Notes: generated by a model from the sequence alone, not told the origin. 64,000 nt of DNA from Aestuariivivens marinum (GCF_022662175.1 NZ_JAKMCR010000001.1:496001-560000), one strand, 5' to 3'; positions 55,694 through 64,000 are shown, numbered from the stretch's first letter. Numbers and translations are program-made.

Positions 55694-56449
55694 TTACAGT
55701 ATGATGTCACTATTAAGCCAGTGCTGTAAGAGGAGATCATTATTTGATATAGCAACAATATGGAATTTTGAAAAACTTTTAAAAACCCGAGAAGCTTCTA
55801 GAGGTTCCATGCAAACCAATCCCGGTGAAAGGTAGTTAGAGTGTATCAAAAACAATAGGCCATCACGTTTAAGAAGATAACCAACATGCCCCTTGTCAAA
55901 ACCAATAAAGTAGAGTCCTTCGGTTGTCAGTCGATTAATGTGCTCAAATGCTTTTGTGTCACTATCTTGATCAATGTTGTGAATGATCGTTCCGCAACTA
56001 ATCACCTTAGCCTCGTCAATAGGTGATTTTTGTGCTAATTTATAGCGGTTTAGTTTTATCCCCATATCACGTAACGTTGTAGAAATAAAATACCCGCAGG
56101 CAATCTCACCTTGATTAGGTACAGCTGTATGGCCCTCAAAACTCCATGGAGTACCATACCAATGTGGAATAATCCTATCTACTAAATGATTGGTAAATTC
56201 AATTTTTATCTGGTCAAAAGAAATGTCACCCTTTTTATATCTTTCGTTTAAATTTTTCCGAAGCTCATGAATATCTGCCTTGGCAGAAGCATAGGTTGCA
56301 TCCGGATCGGTTTTGGCAGCTAATGATTTAGCTTTAAAGAGAGTCTTAGCCCTTTCTTTAACGATACTGTGTTCCATAGCTAATCCTACTGTAGGAGGCC
56401 ATTGGTTATTGGGGCCAAAAAGAAATAACATAGAAAATAATAATATCAT
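55694..56449 (-). CDS. Papain/NlpC-like cysteine hydrolase, predicted secreted
   Basis: 251 residues from ATG 56449; an upstream TTG (56515) would add 22 atypical residues. A hydrophobic N-terminus (MILLFSMLFLFG) looks like a signal. A helical stretch (30-95) precedes the core: WYGTPWSFEG, then EIACGYFISTTLRDMGI (Cys118), GFDKGHVGYLL (His188) and LFLIHSNYL (His203). This Cys-His order and spacing resemble NlpC/P60 or amidase-type cysteine hydrolases that cut peptidoglycan peptides or amide bonds. It is last in an operon with a lipoprotein and a membrane protein. Assignment is from motif layout, not a known family name. Confidence 0.65.
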   Translation of the reverse strand: MILLFSMLFLFGPNNQWPPTVGLAMEHSIVKERAKTLFKAKSLAAKTDPDATYASAKADIHELRKNLNERYKKGDISFDQIKIEFTNHLVDRIIPHWYGTPWSFEGHTAVPNQGEIACGYFISTTLRDMGIKLNRYKLAQKSPIDEAKVISCGTIIHNIDQDSDTKAFEHINRLTTEGLYFIGFDKGHVGYLLKRDGLLFLIHSNYLSPGLVCMEPLEASRVFKSFSKFHIVAISNNDLLLQHWLNSDIIL

Positions 56450-56554
56450 CCTTTTTAATAATTGAATTTTGTCTTCAATGTCACAAACGCACAAATTGAA
56501 GACAAATTTTATCAAGAATGTTAAAATTTTCTGGGTCTAAGGGTTCTAATACTT

Positions 56555-57433
56555 TTAAATACTAAGGTTGACCCCCCACCATACCTCATAATCATTAGGG
56601 TTTAGTGGTCTATAGCTCTGAAATCCCTGGTCGGCTATTCGTAAGCCAATAATTTTATTTTTTTCATCACGTACATAGCCCATGAAAATAAAGGAGTGTC
56701 CATAGGGATCAAAATCTTTATCGCTTGTGCCATTTACAACCATTTCATAATCCAATCGGTATCTCCACACTTGCAACATGGCTCCCGGGTTGAGTTTTCC
56801 ATGCCATATTCCCAAACTATCAACCAGTGCCCCCATACCGGCATAAGCGATGGCCCCGGCATTGCCTCTGCCTCGATATTCAATAGGTAAGGTTTGCCAC
56901 CCTATATGGGTGCCTGAAGCAGAAAAATAAAGAAAATCGAATACCTCTTTCGGCGTATAGTAAGGTGTTGCTATACTAGCAGGAAGGTCTTCATACACCG
57001 AATGCCCATAAACATCTTTGTACGCCTTTTCAAAACGGGTTTTACTTACAATAAGGCAATGACCTCCTGGCTCCTTGTTTTTGCTTTTTAGATAATTTTC
57101 TACAATCCTAATGGCAACAGGGCTTTTAGGTTCCGAATATGAAACCATTCCGTGTTCCTTATTATTGATATTTCGTGAAGTAATTTGAAGTCTCTTATTC
57201 TCTTTAACCGTTTGTCCTAAGGTGTCTGTTGGATGTAATATCCAATACGCATTGGTTTCCGGAGTCACCATATTCCCTTCATTAGTAGTAGGGGTAGATG
57301 TATTATTGCCTATGTATTGTACAAATTTATGATCCGTCCCATATTTTATTTTTTCCTCGTTAGGGTTTGCAATAGAAGCGCACCCCAAAAGAACCATGTT
57401 TAAAAGAAATACAAATTGAACTTGAGCACTCAT
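56555..57433 (-). CDS. Lipoprotein with a NlpC-like core, apparently lacking the catalytic Cys
   Basis: 292 residues. MSAQVQFVFLLNMVLLGC gives a lipobox with Cys18. The C-terminal half has an order seen in papain-fold hydrolases: an AIAYAGMGALVDSLGIW helix (195-210), PGAMLQVWRY (217-225), then PYGHSFIFMGYV (His246) and IADQGFQSYRPL. Where active relatives carry Cys at the start of the first helix, Ala198 is seen. The only other Cys is Cys126 in GGHCLIVS. It may be inactive or use Cys126; either is inference. The start overlaps the membrane gene stop by 4 nt. Confidence 0.6.
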   Translation of the reverse strand: MSAQVQFVFLLNMVLLGCASIANPNEEKIKYGTDHKFVQYIGNNTSTPTTNEGNMVTPETNAYWILHPTDTLGQTVKENKRLQITSRNINNKEHGMVSYSEPKSPVAIRIVENYLKSKNKEPGGHCLIVSKTRFEKAYKDVYGHSVYEDLPASIATPYYTPKEVFDFLYFSASGTHIGWQTLPIEYRGRGNAGAIAYAGMGALVDSLGIWHGKLNPGAMLQVWRYRLDYEMVVNGTSDKDFDPYGHSFIFMGYVRDEKNKIIGLRIADQGFQSYRPLNPNDYEVWWGVNLSI

Positions 57434-57831
57434 TTTTTTATACTTCGATGATTCACTAATCTTTTTCTCTTGAAATGACTGATAATAAAAAGCACTCCAA
57501 CGATAGCGAAAGGAATGGTGATGGTTAGAATAATGCCCAAACTCATAAAAATAGAATGGTTCATTCTATAATTATGTGAAAATACAACAGGGCTTAGGCC
57601 TAAACCTATTATCATAAATACTATACCTCCAATGAATTCCTTTTTCCAAGCTAAAATGAGTAGGGCTATTAAAATAAAGGAAGGTATGAGATGAATTAAA
57701 AACCCACCTATTTGCTGCCAAAACGACAATTCGGGCGAAAAGGCATCCAAAGCAAATAAGCTGATAAATAAAATGGCTATTATACAGAGTATACGGGGCG
57801 TCCAATACCATATTTTTACATTATTTTTCAT
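57430..57831 (-). CDS. Four-helix membrane protein
   Basis: 133 residues with four hydrophobic segments (ILCIIAILFISLFALDAF, IGGFLIHLIPSFILIALLILAW, GIVFMIIGLGLSPVVF, SLGIILTITIPFAIVGVLFIIS) and a basic tail. No family recognised. Its ATGA overlap with the lipoprotein start shows translational coupling. It is the first gene of the three-gene envelope module, preceded by a GTTAACA/TGTTAAC inverted repeat. Confidence 0.65.
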   Translation of the reverse strand: MKNNVKIWYWTPRILCIIAILFISLFALDAFSPELSFWQQIGGFLIHLIPSFILIALLILAWKKEFIGGIVFMIIGLGLSPVVFSHNYRMNHSIFMSLGIILTITIPFAIVGVLFIISHFKRKRLVNHRSIKK

Positions 57832-58370
57832 GATGATGTGTTAGATGAAAAATAAATATAATACTATAAGTATCAATACACTATGAGAAAAATCAGTTAA
57901 CAGGTAATTGTTAACCAAAGTAGTTTATTATCTAAGTCAACCCAAACCTAAAATATCGCACCGTTCTCATCGAGCACTGTGTTATAACATTTTAAAAATT
58001 TATTCTTTTAACTAAATACATTGACCATTAAACAATAAGTATTACCCTATAATCACAGCCTCATTTTTTTAGTTCGTTTATTTTACTTTTTAGTATCATA
58101 ATTGCTTTCAAAAAATAATGGCAACATCACTTGATATTAACTTTAGTCTCATTCTATTGGTAAAAGATACTTTTTAAAACACCTTTTTTAATAGCATGTG
58201 GCATTTTGAAAATGAGTAGACAATGCCTTTAATTATTTTAAATCAAGGTAAAGATTTAATTGTTTTCAAAAAATAGTAGGCGAAAAATTTCAAAGCTTAC
58301 TTGAACTATATATGATAATAAAAAAATATAAAGAACCTTAAAGAACAAAGCACTTTAATAGGTGTTAAGA
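57832..58370. promoter_or_regulatory. 539-nt AT-rich gap with an operator-like inverted repeat
   Basis: GTTAACA (57896-57902), 6-nt spacer, TGTTAAC (57909-57915) lies 65 nt before the membrane gene start at 57831, a fitting place for a repressor site. The remainder, up to the fuconolactonase stop, is AT-rich with no credible frame. Confidence 0.35.
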
Positions 58371-59195
58371 CTATAAGTTATAAAAACGCCCCGCATTTAG
58401 TCCCATTATATTATCTTTTTCTTCTTTTGAAAAGCCTTCAATATATTCTCGAACAATGTTCAATTGTTGTTCATATTTCGCGGCTAACAAACATACAGGC
58501 CAATCGGAACCATATAAGATTCGATTTGTTCCGAAAGCCTCAAAAATTACGTCGAGGTAAGGTGTGAAATCATCTTTTTTCCAATGTTGAAAATTGGCTT
58601 CGGTGACCATACCGGACACTTTACAATACACATTTTCAGCTTTGGCGAGTTCTTGCATATCGACTTTCCATTCCTCAATTTTTCCGTCTCTGATATAAGG
58701 TTTAGCAATATGATCGACCACAAATTTTTGATTTGGAAATTTATTTGCCAGAACCATTGCTGCCTTTAATTGTGGTGGAAACACCAAAATATCGTAAGTT
58801 AGATTAAACTGCTCCAGTTTTGATATGCCATTTTGAAAGGCTTTGCCCAACATAAAGTCATTGGCTTCTGCCTGTACAATGTGCCGTACCCCTTTAAATA
58901 ATTTGCTTTGTGAAAAATGCGCTAAACGATCTTCTACCTGTTCTGACCTTAAATCTACCCACCCTACAACGCCTTTTATAAACGGATTTTGTGCGGCACA
59001 GGAAAGCAAAAAATTGGTTTCTGTTTCACTTTGGTCTGCCTGAACAGCTACACAACCATCTATGCTATTTGATTTTAAAATTGGGGCTAAATCTTTTGGC
59101 AAAAAATCCCTTCGGATGACTGCCATAGAGTCGTCTATCCAGGCATCTCTTACCGGATCGTAAATCCAAAAATGTTGGTGTGCGTCTATTCTCAT
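58371..59195 (-). CDS. Amidohydrolase, L-fuconolactonase-like
   Basis: 274 residues. The amidohydrolase-2 (COG3618) start MRIDAHQHFWIYDPVRD has the metal-binding HxH. Further family features are GVVGWVDLRSE, the KFVVDHIAKPYI strand and LYGSDWPVCLL (Asp) near the end. The family hydrolyses sugar lactones such as L-fucono-1,5-lactone in oxidative fucose catabolism. It follows two alpha-L-fucosidase genes on the same strand, which supports that substrate. No signal peptide, so cytosolic. Confidence 0.85.
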   Translation of the reverse strand: MRIDAHQHFWIYDPVRDAWIDDSMAVIRRDFLPKDLAPILKSNSIDGCVAVQADQSETETNFLLSCAAQNPFIKGVVGWVDLRSEQVEDRLAHFSQSKLFKGVRHIVQAEANDFMLGKAFQNGISKLEQFNLTYDILVFPPQLKAAMVLANKFPNQKFVVDHIAKPYIRDGKIEEWKVDMQELAKAENVYCKVSGMVTEANFQHWKKDDFTPYLDVIFEAFGTNRILYGSDWPVCLLAAKYEQQLNIVREYIEGFSKEEKDNIMGLNAGRFYNL

Positions 59196-59317
59196 GGTTT
59201 TATTATTAATTCATTATATTTTTTTCTGATAAAATTTCCCCAAACATAATAACCCTCTGGTTTCAAATGTATTCCATAAACACTATAATAATCTGGGTTT
59301 AAATTAAAACTGTTTAG

Positions 59318-61546
59318 TTATTCAAAAAAATCAATCTCGGCAATAGCCGCTGTTTGTTTGCCTCCTGCAATAGTCTTAGTCTCAATTCTAACATAACGTG
59401 TCGTTAGGGCTTCCTTAAAATAGTGGGTTCGTGGGGTTGGGTCATTTATGAGATTCCCAAACTCAAAGGTTTCAAATGGTTTCCATGTTATAGCATCATC
59501 ACTTATTAATATAACTCCTTTTTCAATCATGCCATCAAAATTAGTTTTTGGTGGCGTATACGAAAAGGCATTAATTGTTTTCACAACTCCTAAATCTATA
59601 TTTAAATGATGTTTAGAACCTGTTGCTTTAGATTGCCAATAGGTATTTGGATCTTCATCAAATGCATTTGTATCAAAATGTTCTGGTATAAAACTGTCGC
59701 CTGCTAAACTTTTCCAATCTGTCTTTAAAATACCAAAAACCTGTGATGTTATACTGCCTTGTTCATCCTTACTAAAAGCAACGGCTTTTACTTCTGTTGA
59801 AGCAACAATTTCAGGTTCATTAAATAGTTTGGACGTTCTTGTTGGTTTGGTGCCATCTGTAGTATAACGGATTTCAAAACTTGAGTTCAAATTACTTATA
59901 GCATCTTCGCCATGAGGTTTCCAACCAAACTCATGTCTTTTTGGAGTAATATTGAGTTTCCCTGAAACATCTCTTTTAATGGTTAACTGTGGTGGTCGCG
60001 TTCTAAAATAGTGTGCTGAAACATTTGAAACTGCAGGAACAAATCGTGATGCCGTAACACGAATTCTAAATTTGTTGGAAGTTACCTCCTTAAAACGCAA
60101 GATGCGCTTATATCCTATATTGGTTGCATGAGCAACTTCTTTCCAAGCATTATCTATCCATGCATCAAGTACATGTGCCTCAATGCGTTCACCATGTGTG
60201 GTTATGGCTTCCTGAAGCATCAATCGATTAATGGTGACGGGTTGCTTCGTAGAAATAATAATTTCATTTGAATTATCTAGCAATTCATAACTTTCAATAT
60301 CCCCATCCAAAACCTTTTCAGGTCCTGTCGCCCCTTCAAACAAATTAGTAGTGTAGGTTGCTTCAATGCGTTTGCCCACTTCATTTAATACCTGAACATC
60401 TTCATATGAAAACCTACCATCCCTATTGGGTGGAATATTTAATAAAAAGGTTGAATTGCCGCCAACGGAACGTTCATAAATATCAAACACATCGTCTGAA
60501 CTACGTACTTTCTGTTTATCTTCATCCCTATAAAACCAGCCTTCACGAATAGAGGTGTTGGTTTCTGCCTGTTGGTAATGCAAAAATTTAGCCTCGTAAA
60601 GTTTTTCCCTACTTGCTATATCTTCCTCTGTAATATCTGCAAAACTGTTCATTTTATGAGGATTATTTTGATAAGGAATTACATTCCACTCGGTATCTCT
60701 TGTAGCTCCAGATTCATTACCGCACCAACGTATGTCCTGCTTACCAAAGATAACGGCTTGTGGAGCCAGTGTTGCTATTAGCTCTTTCCAGGCCAGATAA
60801 TTATATTTTTGCCCGCCTTTACGTTTAGGATGTGCTCCATCAAACCAAACTTCATGGATGGGACCATACTCGGTAAGCAACTCAAACAACTGATTTAAAA
60901 AATACTCATTATAGTCGTCAACATTAAAGTTAAAAGTGGTTTTGTTTTCAAACGGACGGCCTTCAACAGGTCTTGGAATGGTTCTGTCTGTATATTTGCT
61001 TAAATTACCATATAGTCCTTCTTCATTTTCAATTTGATATAGATCGGCCGGTGATAGGTAAACCCCTAATTTTAAACCATGTTTTTGACAGGACTCCGAT
61101 AGTTCTTTCAAAATATCTCCCTTACCTTCTTTATAAGGTGACGACATAATGCCATGTTTGGTATACCGACTCTGCCAAAGCACAAAACCATCGTGATGCT
61201 TTACTGTGATAATAACCATTGTCATCCCTGCATTTTTCATAACCTCGCACCACTGATTAGTATCCAAGGTTTTTAAATCAAAAATTTTGGGGTCTTCCAT
61301 ACCGTTGCCCCATTCCATTCTAGTAAAAGTATTAGGTCCAAAATGGATAAAAGCTATAAACTCATTTTTTAACGCTTCGTATTGATTTTTTGTTGGAATT
61401 ATATGAGCTGCCTTTAATATGATGGAATCTCTGGAATCAGTTTCAGTTACTTCAATTGTGTTACTTGTTTGTAGTACTAGACCATTATCCGTTTTACAAG
61501 AAATAAATATTGTTAATACAATAAATAGACTATATAACTTGTTCAT
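59318..61546 (-). CDS. GH29 alpha-L-fucosidase with C-terminal carbohydrate modules
   Basis: 742 residues, lipoprotein signal (SLFIVLTIFISC, Cys17). The catalytic barrel (about 50-400) has FIHFGPNTFTRMEWGNG, TVKHHDGFVLW and the nucleophile Asp236 in EVWFDGAHPKRKGG. Downstream are an F5/8-like sandwich (about 400-510), a chitobiase C-terminal-like module (SFEIRYTTDGTKPTRTS), and a second F5/8-like module ending the protein (YVRIETKTIAGGKQ). It releases L-fucose from glycans at the cell surface. It lies 6 nt from the second GH29 gene and upstream of the lactonase. Confidence 0.92.
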   Translation of the reverse strand: MNKLYSLFIVLTIFISCKTDNGLVLQTSNTIEVTETDSRDSIILKAAHIIPTKNQYEALKNEFIAFIHFGPNTFTRMEWGNGMEDPKIFDLKTLDTNQWCEVMKNAGMTMVIITVKHHDGFVLWQSRYTKHGIMSSPYKEGKGDILKELSESCQKHGLKLGVYLSPADLYQIENEEGLYGNLSKYTDRTIPRPVEGRPFENKTTFNFNVDDYNEYFLNQLFELLTEYGPIHEVWFDGAHPKRKGGQKYNYLAWKELIATLAPQAVIFGKQDIRWCGNESGATRDTEWNVIPYQNNPHKMNSFADITEEDIASREKLYEAKFLHYQQAETNTSIREGWFYRDEDKQKVRSSDDVFDIYERSVGGNSTFLLNIPPNRDGRFSYEDVQVLNEVGKRIEATYTTNLFEGATGPEKVLDGDIESYELLDNSNEIIISTKQPVTINRLMLQEAITTHGERIEAHVLDAWIDNAWKEVAHATNIGYKRILRFKEVTSNKFRIRVTASRFVPAVSNVSAHYFRTRPPQLTIKRDVSGKLNITPKRHEFGWKPHGEDAISNLNSSFEIRYTTDGTKPTRTSKLFNEPEIVASTEVKAVAFSKDEQGSITSQVFGILKTDWKSLAGDSFIPEHFDTNAFDEDPNTYWQSKATGSKHHLNIDLGVVKTINAFSYTPPKTNFDGMIEKGVILISDDAITWKPFETFEFGNLINDPTPRTHYFKEALTTRYVRIETKTIAGGKQTAAIAEIDFFE

Positions 61547-61552
61547 AAATAC

Positions 61553-63034
61553 TTAGTTTTTTGTTATTTTAATGGTATATGCATAATTATCGGTTTCCTT
61601 CATTTTATTAGGCTGATACACTGGAAGGGTTATAACAAAATCTTTACCCGCTTGTTTGCCCAATAAGGTCTCCCCAGTGGCCAAAAATGTTATTTTGGTA
61701 TTCTTTGAAGGCTTAAAATTCCTAATAGTAATTTCTGAATTCCATTTAGGCATAATTACAAAATAGGCTTTATTATTTTGTGTAAAGAACAACTCTTTTA
61801 CTGCATAACCTGGCTCAGGATCAACGGTTTGTTTTAAAATAACATCTCCTCCCAAATAATGCTGTTTAGGAATATAATTCTTTTCCCCTTTTAATGACCA
61901 TTGAAACGAATGGTTCCATGGTCGTGTTCCATAAATTGCTTCACCATTGTTTTCCAGCCAGCTTCCTATTTGTAATAAGCGTTCTTGCATAATCACAGGT
62001 ATTCTTCCTCTAGCATCAGGTCCTATATCCAATAATAAATTCCCACCCGTACTTACAATGTTTACCAATGTTAACACCAACGCTTTAGGAGAATTATAGT
62101 CCTGTGCATCTTCGTTGCGATTATACCCAAATGAAAATCCCATACCGCGACATTCTTCCCAAGGCTTATCAAATTCGGGCGTTTCCGCTTCATATTCTGT
62201 GGTAAAGTAACCTCCATGATGTTTTCTAATGCCCTTTCCCCATCTGTCATTAATAACAATGCTATCTTTTACATTGGATTCATTGAACAGCCAAGCTAAA
62301 AGTTCCTTAGATTTCCATTTATCATCTTCCATATCCCACTCACCATCAGCCCATAATATATCTGGATTGTATTTAGTTACCAGATCTTTTACTTGGGGAA
62401 TAAAATGTTCATCCACAAAACGTTCCTTGTCATTTTGCCACCACGGATGGTACCATTCATAAAGTGAATAATATAAGCCCATTTTTACATTGGTTTTCTT
62501 AACAGCTGTAGTTAATTCTCCTACTAAATCCCTTTTGGGCCCAACATCCATACTATTCCATGCAAACCCCCTGTCATTAGCCTGTTCGTTGGGCCAAAGA
62601 GTGTATCCGTCGTGGTGTTTAGAAGTTAATACAATATATTTTGCTCCCGCCTTTTTAAAAAGTTGCGCCCAATCATCAGGTTTAAACAAATCGGCTTTAA
62701 ACATTTTACCAAATTCATAATAACTAAAATGGGGCCCATAGGTTTTTTTGTGATAAGCCGTTACTTCATCTCCATTAAAGTTGCCATTACCAAAAAGGGA
62801 TTTGCTTTGCATCCAATACTGATACCACTCTGAGTATGTCCCTTTAGGTGACCACGCTGGTACAGAATAAGGTCCCCAATGGATAAATATCCCAAACTTA
62901 GCATTCTCGAACCAACTTGGTATTGGTCTTGAATCTAAAGACTCCCATGTTGGCTCATAAGCTTTATTTTGCGCCCCGCATAAAAAAACACTTATTGATA
63001 GGGCCAGAAAGACAATATATTGATAGTATTTCAT
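61553..63034 (-). CDS. GH29 alpha-L-fucosidase
   Basis: 493 residues. Signal peptide or lipobox (YIVFLALSISVFLCGAQ). Barrel motifs: KFGIFIHWGPYSVPAW, LTSKHHDGYTLWPNE (His140/His141) and the nucleophile Asp230 in DILWADGEWDM. The C-terminal beta-sandwich is short, with no extra binding modules. It removes fucose from oligosaccharides. It is the first gene of the fucose operon, with the larger GH29 6 nt downstream. The promoter must lie in 63035-63299. Confidence 0.94.
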   Translation of the reverse strand: MKYYQYIVFLALSISVFLCGAQNKAYEPTWESLDSRPIPSWFENAKFGIFIHWGPYSVPAWSPKGTYSEWYQYWMQSKSLFGNGNFNGDEVTAYHKKTYGPHFSYYEFGKMFKADLFKPDDWAQLFKKAGAKYIVLTSKHHDGYTLWPNEQANDRGFAWNSMDVGPKRDLVGELTTAVKKTNVKMGLYYSLYEWYHPWWQNDKERFVDEHFIPQVKDLVTKYNPDILWADGEWDMEDDKWKSKELLAWLFNESNVKDSIVINDRWGKGIRKHHGGYFTTEYEAETPEFDKPWEECRGMGFSFGYNRNEDAQDYNSPKALVLTLVNIVSTGGNLLLDIGPDARGRIPVIMQERLLQIGSWLENNGEAIYGTRPWNHSFQWSLKGEKNYIPKQHYLGGDVILKQTVDPEPGYAVKELFFTQNNKAYFVIMPKWNSEITIRNFKPSKNTKITFLATGETLLGKQAGKDFVITLPVYQPNKMKETDNYAYTIKITKN

Positions 63035-63299
63035 TTAATTATTTATTGTTAACAGATTCTTTTACCATAATTGATTAATAAAACAAAGCATTGACCTTAA
63101 ATTCAAAAATCAGCAAAAAACACTTTAAAGGAATCTTTAAATAAAGTTCCTTTACAAACTTAAGTTTACAATACCTAATTTACTACTATTTATAAAACTA
63201 AAATATATACTTTTTTTGCCTGGTAAGTCCTTTATAAGCTTATTAGAGCAATATTTAATTGTATAACAGATAAAAACCTAAGCTTTAAATACAATTACA

Positions 63300-63422
63300 A
63301 TGAAAAATATTACAAATTTTTTAGTAAGTGCAAAAAAAGTATTAGTTCTAGTCTGTTTATTAGTAGCGACCTATCACTTCTATATATACATTTGTAATGT
63401 AGTTAAGATTATTTTGAGTTAG
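63300..63422 (+). CDS. Putative 40-aa membrane peptide with own terminator
   Basis: ATG 63300 to TAG 63422 encodes 40 residues: MKNITNFLVSAKK then a hydrophobic helix (VLVLVCLLVATYHFYIYICNVV) with two Cys. A strong terminator begins 41 nt after the stop, which supports a dedicated transcript. It is divergent from the fucosidase operon. Not similar in sequence to the other 40-aa peptide at 44954-45076, only in size and layout. Function unknown. Confidence 0.5.
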   Translation: MKNITNFLVSAKKVLVLVCLLVATYHFYIYICNVVKIILS

Positions 63423-63462
63423 TCACATAATTTAGTCGAAAGATGATTATTTATGTAGTTTA

Positions 63463-63502
63463 CTAGGGGCTTAGATTGAATTCTTTGCCCCTAGGTTTTT
63501 TA
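63463..63502 (+). terminator. Strong Rho-independent terminator
   Basis: CTAGGGGC (63463-63470) pairs with GCCCCTAG (63487-63494), followed by GTTTTTTAG. The 16-nt loop is AT-rich. It ends the short peptide transcript. Confidence 0.85.
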
Positions 63503-63688
63503 GTAGCATTTCATTATTCCAATTTTTCTATCCAAAAGAAAGCAATTTGTCTCTTAAAATACTTTGATACAAAACCCCATTTTTTGATAGTCATTTTATA
63601 ATTGGCTATTTCGTCCCAACACTTACAGTATTGGTCTATATTATTTTTCTATTATGTCTTTGGAAATTTTCAAATGAAAAAATTCATG

Positions 63689-63696
63689 TACTTTTG
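63689..63696 (+). promoter_or_regulatory. TAnnTTTG -7 box before the YicC gene
   Basis: TACTTTTG is an exact match to the Bacteroidota -7 consensus, 22 nt before the start codon at 63718. The best upstream TTTG (63659-63662) is 26 nt away, longer than usual. Confidence 0.5.
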
Positions 63697-63717
63697 CATA
63701 ACTTAAATCATCCGTCT

Positions 63718-64000
63718 ATGATACATTCTATGACAGGTTATGGAAAATCTGTACTGCAATTACCAACTAAAAAGTTAACCATAGAGCTTAAGTCACTTAA
63801 TAGTAAGAACCTTGATATAAACTCACGAATGCCCTCTATCTATAGAGAAAAAGAATTAGCGATTAGAAAATTGCTTGCTAATGAACTGTTACGTGGTAAA
63901 ATAGATTTTTCCATTTATGTTGAAACTACTGCCGAAGACACCTCAACTCAAATAAACACTCCTGTTGTTAAGCAGTACATACAACAACTAAGTCAAGTTG
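63718..64000 (+). CDS. YicC family endoribonuclease (3' end outside window)
   Basis: 94 codons are visible from ATG 63718. MIHSMTGYGKSVLQLPTKKLTIELKSLNSKNLDINSRMP is the YicC/YloC N-terminus (SMTGYG, then SLNSKNLD). YicC-family proteins act as endoribonucleases involved in RNA turnover in several bacteria. The protein continues beyond the right edge. A second in-frame ATG at 63730 is possible, but the SMTGYG motif usually follows the first Met by a few residues, as here. Confidence 0.93.
   Translation, partial: MIHSMTGYGKSVLQLPTKKLTIELKSLNSKNLDINSRMPSIYREKELAIRKLLANELLRGKIDFSIYVETTAEDTSTQINTPVVKQYIQQLSQV

Noticed and set aside
57572-57811. Minus-strand frame overlapping the four-helix membrane protein
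   Set aside because: It is out of frame with the supported gene and has no family features.

Overview
The window looks like the chromosome of a marine or sediment member of the Flavobacteriaceae (Bacteroidota). It is AT-rich with AT-rich leaders and few recognisable Shine-Dalgarno sites. It has type IX secretion C-terminal sorting domains (M43 protease, Kelch protein), an OlsF-type ornithine-lipid synthase, an extended L25/Ctc, a glutamate synthase/ammonium transporter block and a fucosidase locus. No CRISPR array, rRNA, riboswitch, complete insertion sequence or phage block was seen. One tRNA (Leu, CAA) is present.

Layout. 1-4.8 kb: an M28 membrane peptidase cut by the left edge, a CBS-domain protein, a GIDE/BAM-domain membrane protein and small housekeeping-type genes. 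5.0-10.8 kb: a tail-less SSB, nadBA for quinolinate synthesis and PEP carboxylase. 10.8-12.3 kb: one serine hydrolase gene bracketed by inverted GTTAGGC/GCCTAAC sites next to a strongly folded flank, which looks like an inserted cassette. 12.4-21.7 kb: nitrogen assimilation (porin, P-II, AmtB on the minus strand; gltBD on the plus strand). 21.8-28.0 kb: two SulP transporters around a universal stress protein, a beta-carbonic anhydrase and a DUF2490 protein; with PEP carboxylase this suggests bicarbonate uptake for anaplerotic carbon fixation. 28.0-35.0 kb: FBPase, aspartate kinase, OlsF and a sulfatase. 35.0-37.8 kb: an arsenic-type operon (arsR, DUF6428, arsC) carrying palindromic REP-like repeats, one of them inside a reading frame, then TM2 and TSUP membrane proteins. 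37.8-38.1 kb: a decayed VOC/glyoxalase gene.

38.2-52.0 kb is mostly minus-strand housekeeping: a hydroxyacid dehydrogenase, mgtE, rsmA, serS, ribF, pth, rplY, prs, a TPR protein and a secreted M43 metalloprotease. After tRNA-Leu (52.1 kb) the window becomes accessory: short orphan proteins, a Kelch-type secreted protein and a three-gene cell-envelope module with two papain/NlpC-like proteins, one of which appears to lack the usual catalytic Cys. 58.4-63.0 kb is a fucose-glycan degradation operon (two GH29 fucosidases and a fuconolactonase-like hydrolase). A 40-residue membrane peptide gene with its own strong terminator and the start of a YicC-family gene close the window.

No unambiguous new multi-gene defence or enzymatic system was found. 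The best candidates for undescribed biology are the envelope hydrolase module (55.7-57.8 kb), the serine hydrolase cassette (10.8-12.3 kb), the two 40-aa peptide genes with dedicated terminators, and the REP-like element read in frame through a DUF6428 protein. All functional statements rest on motif recognition by eye; no database search was run.
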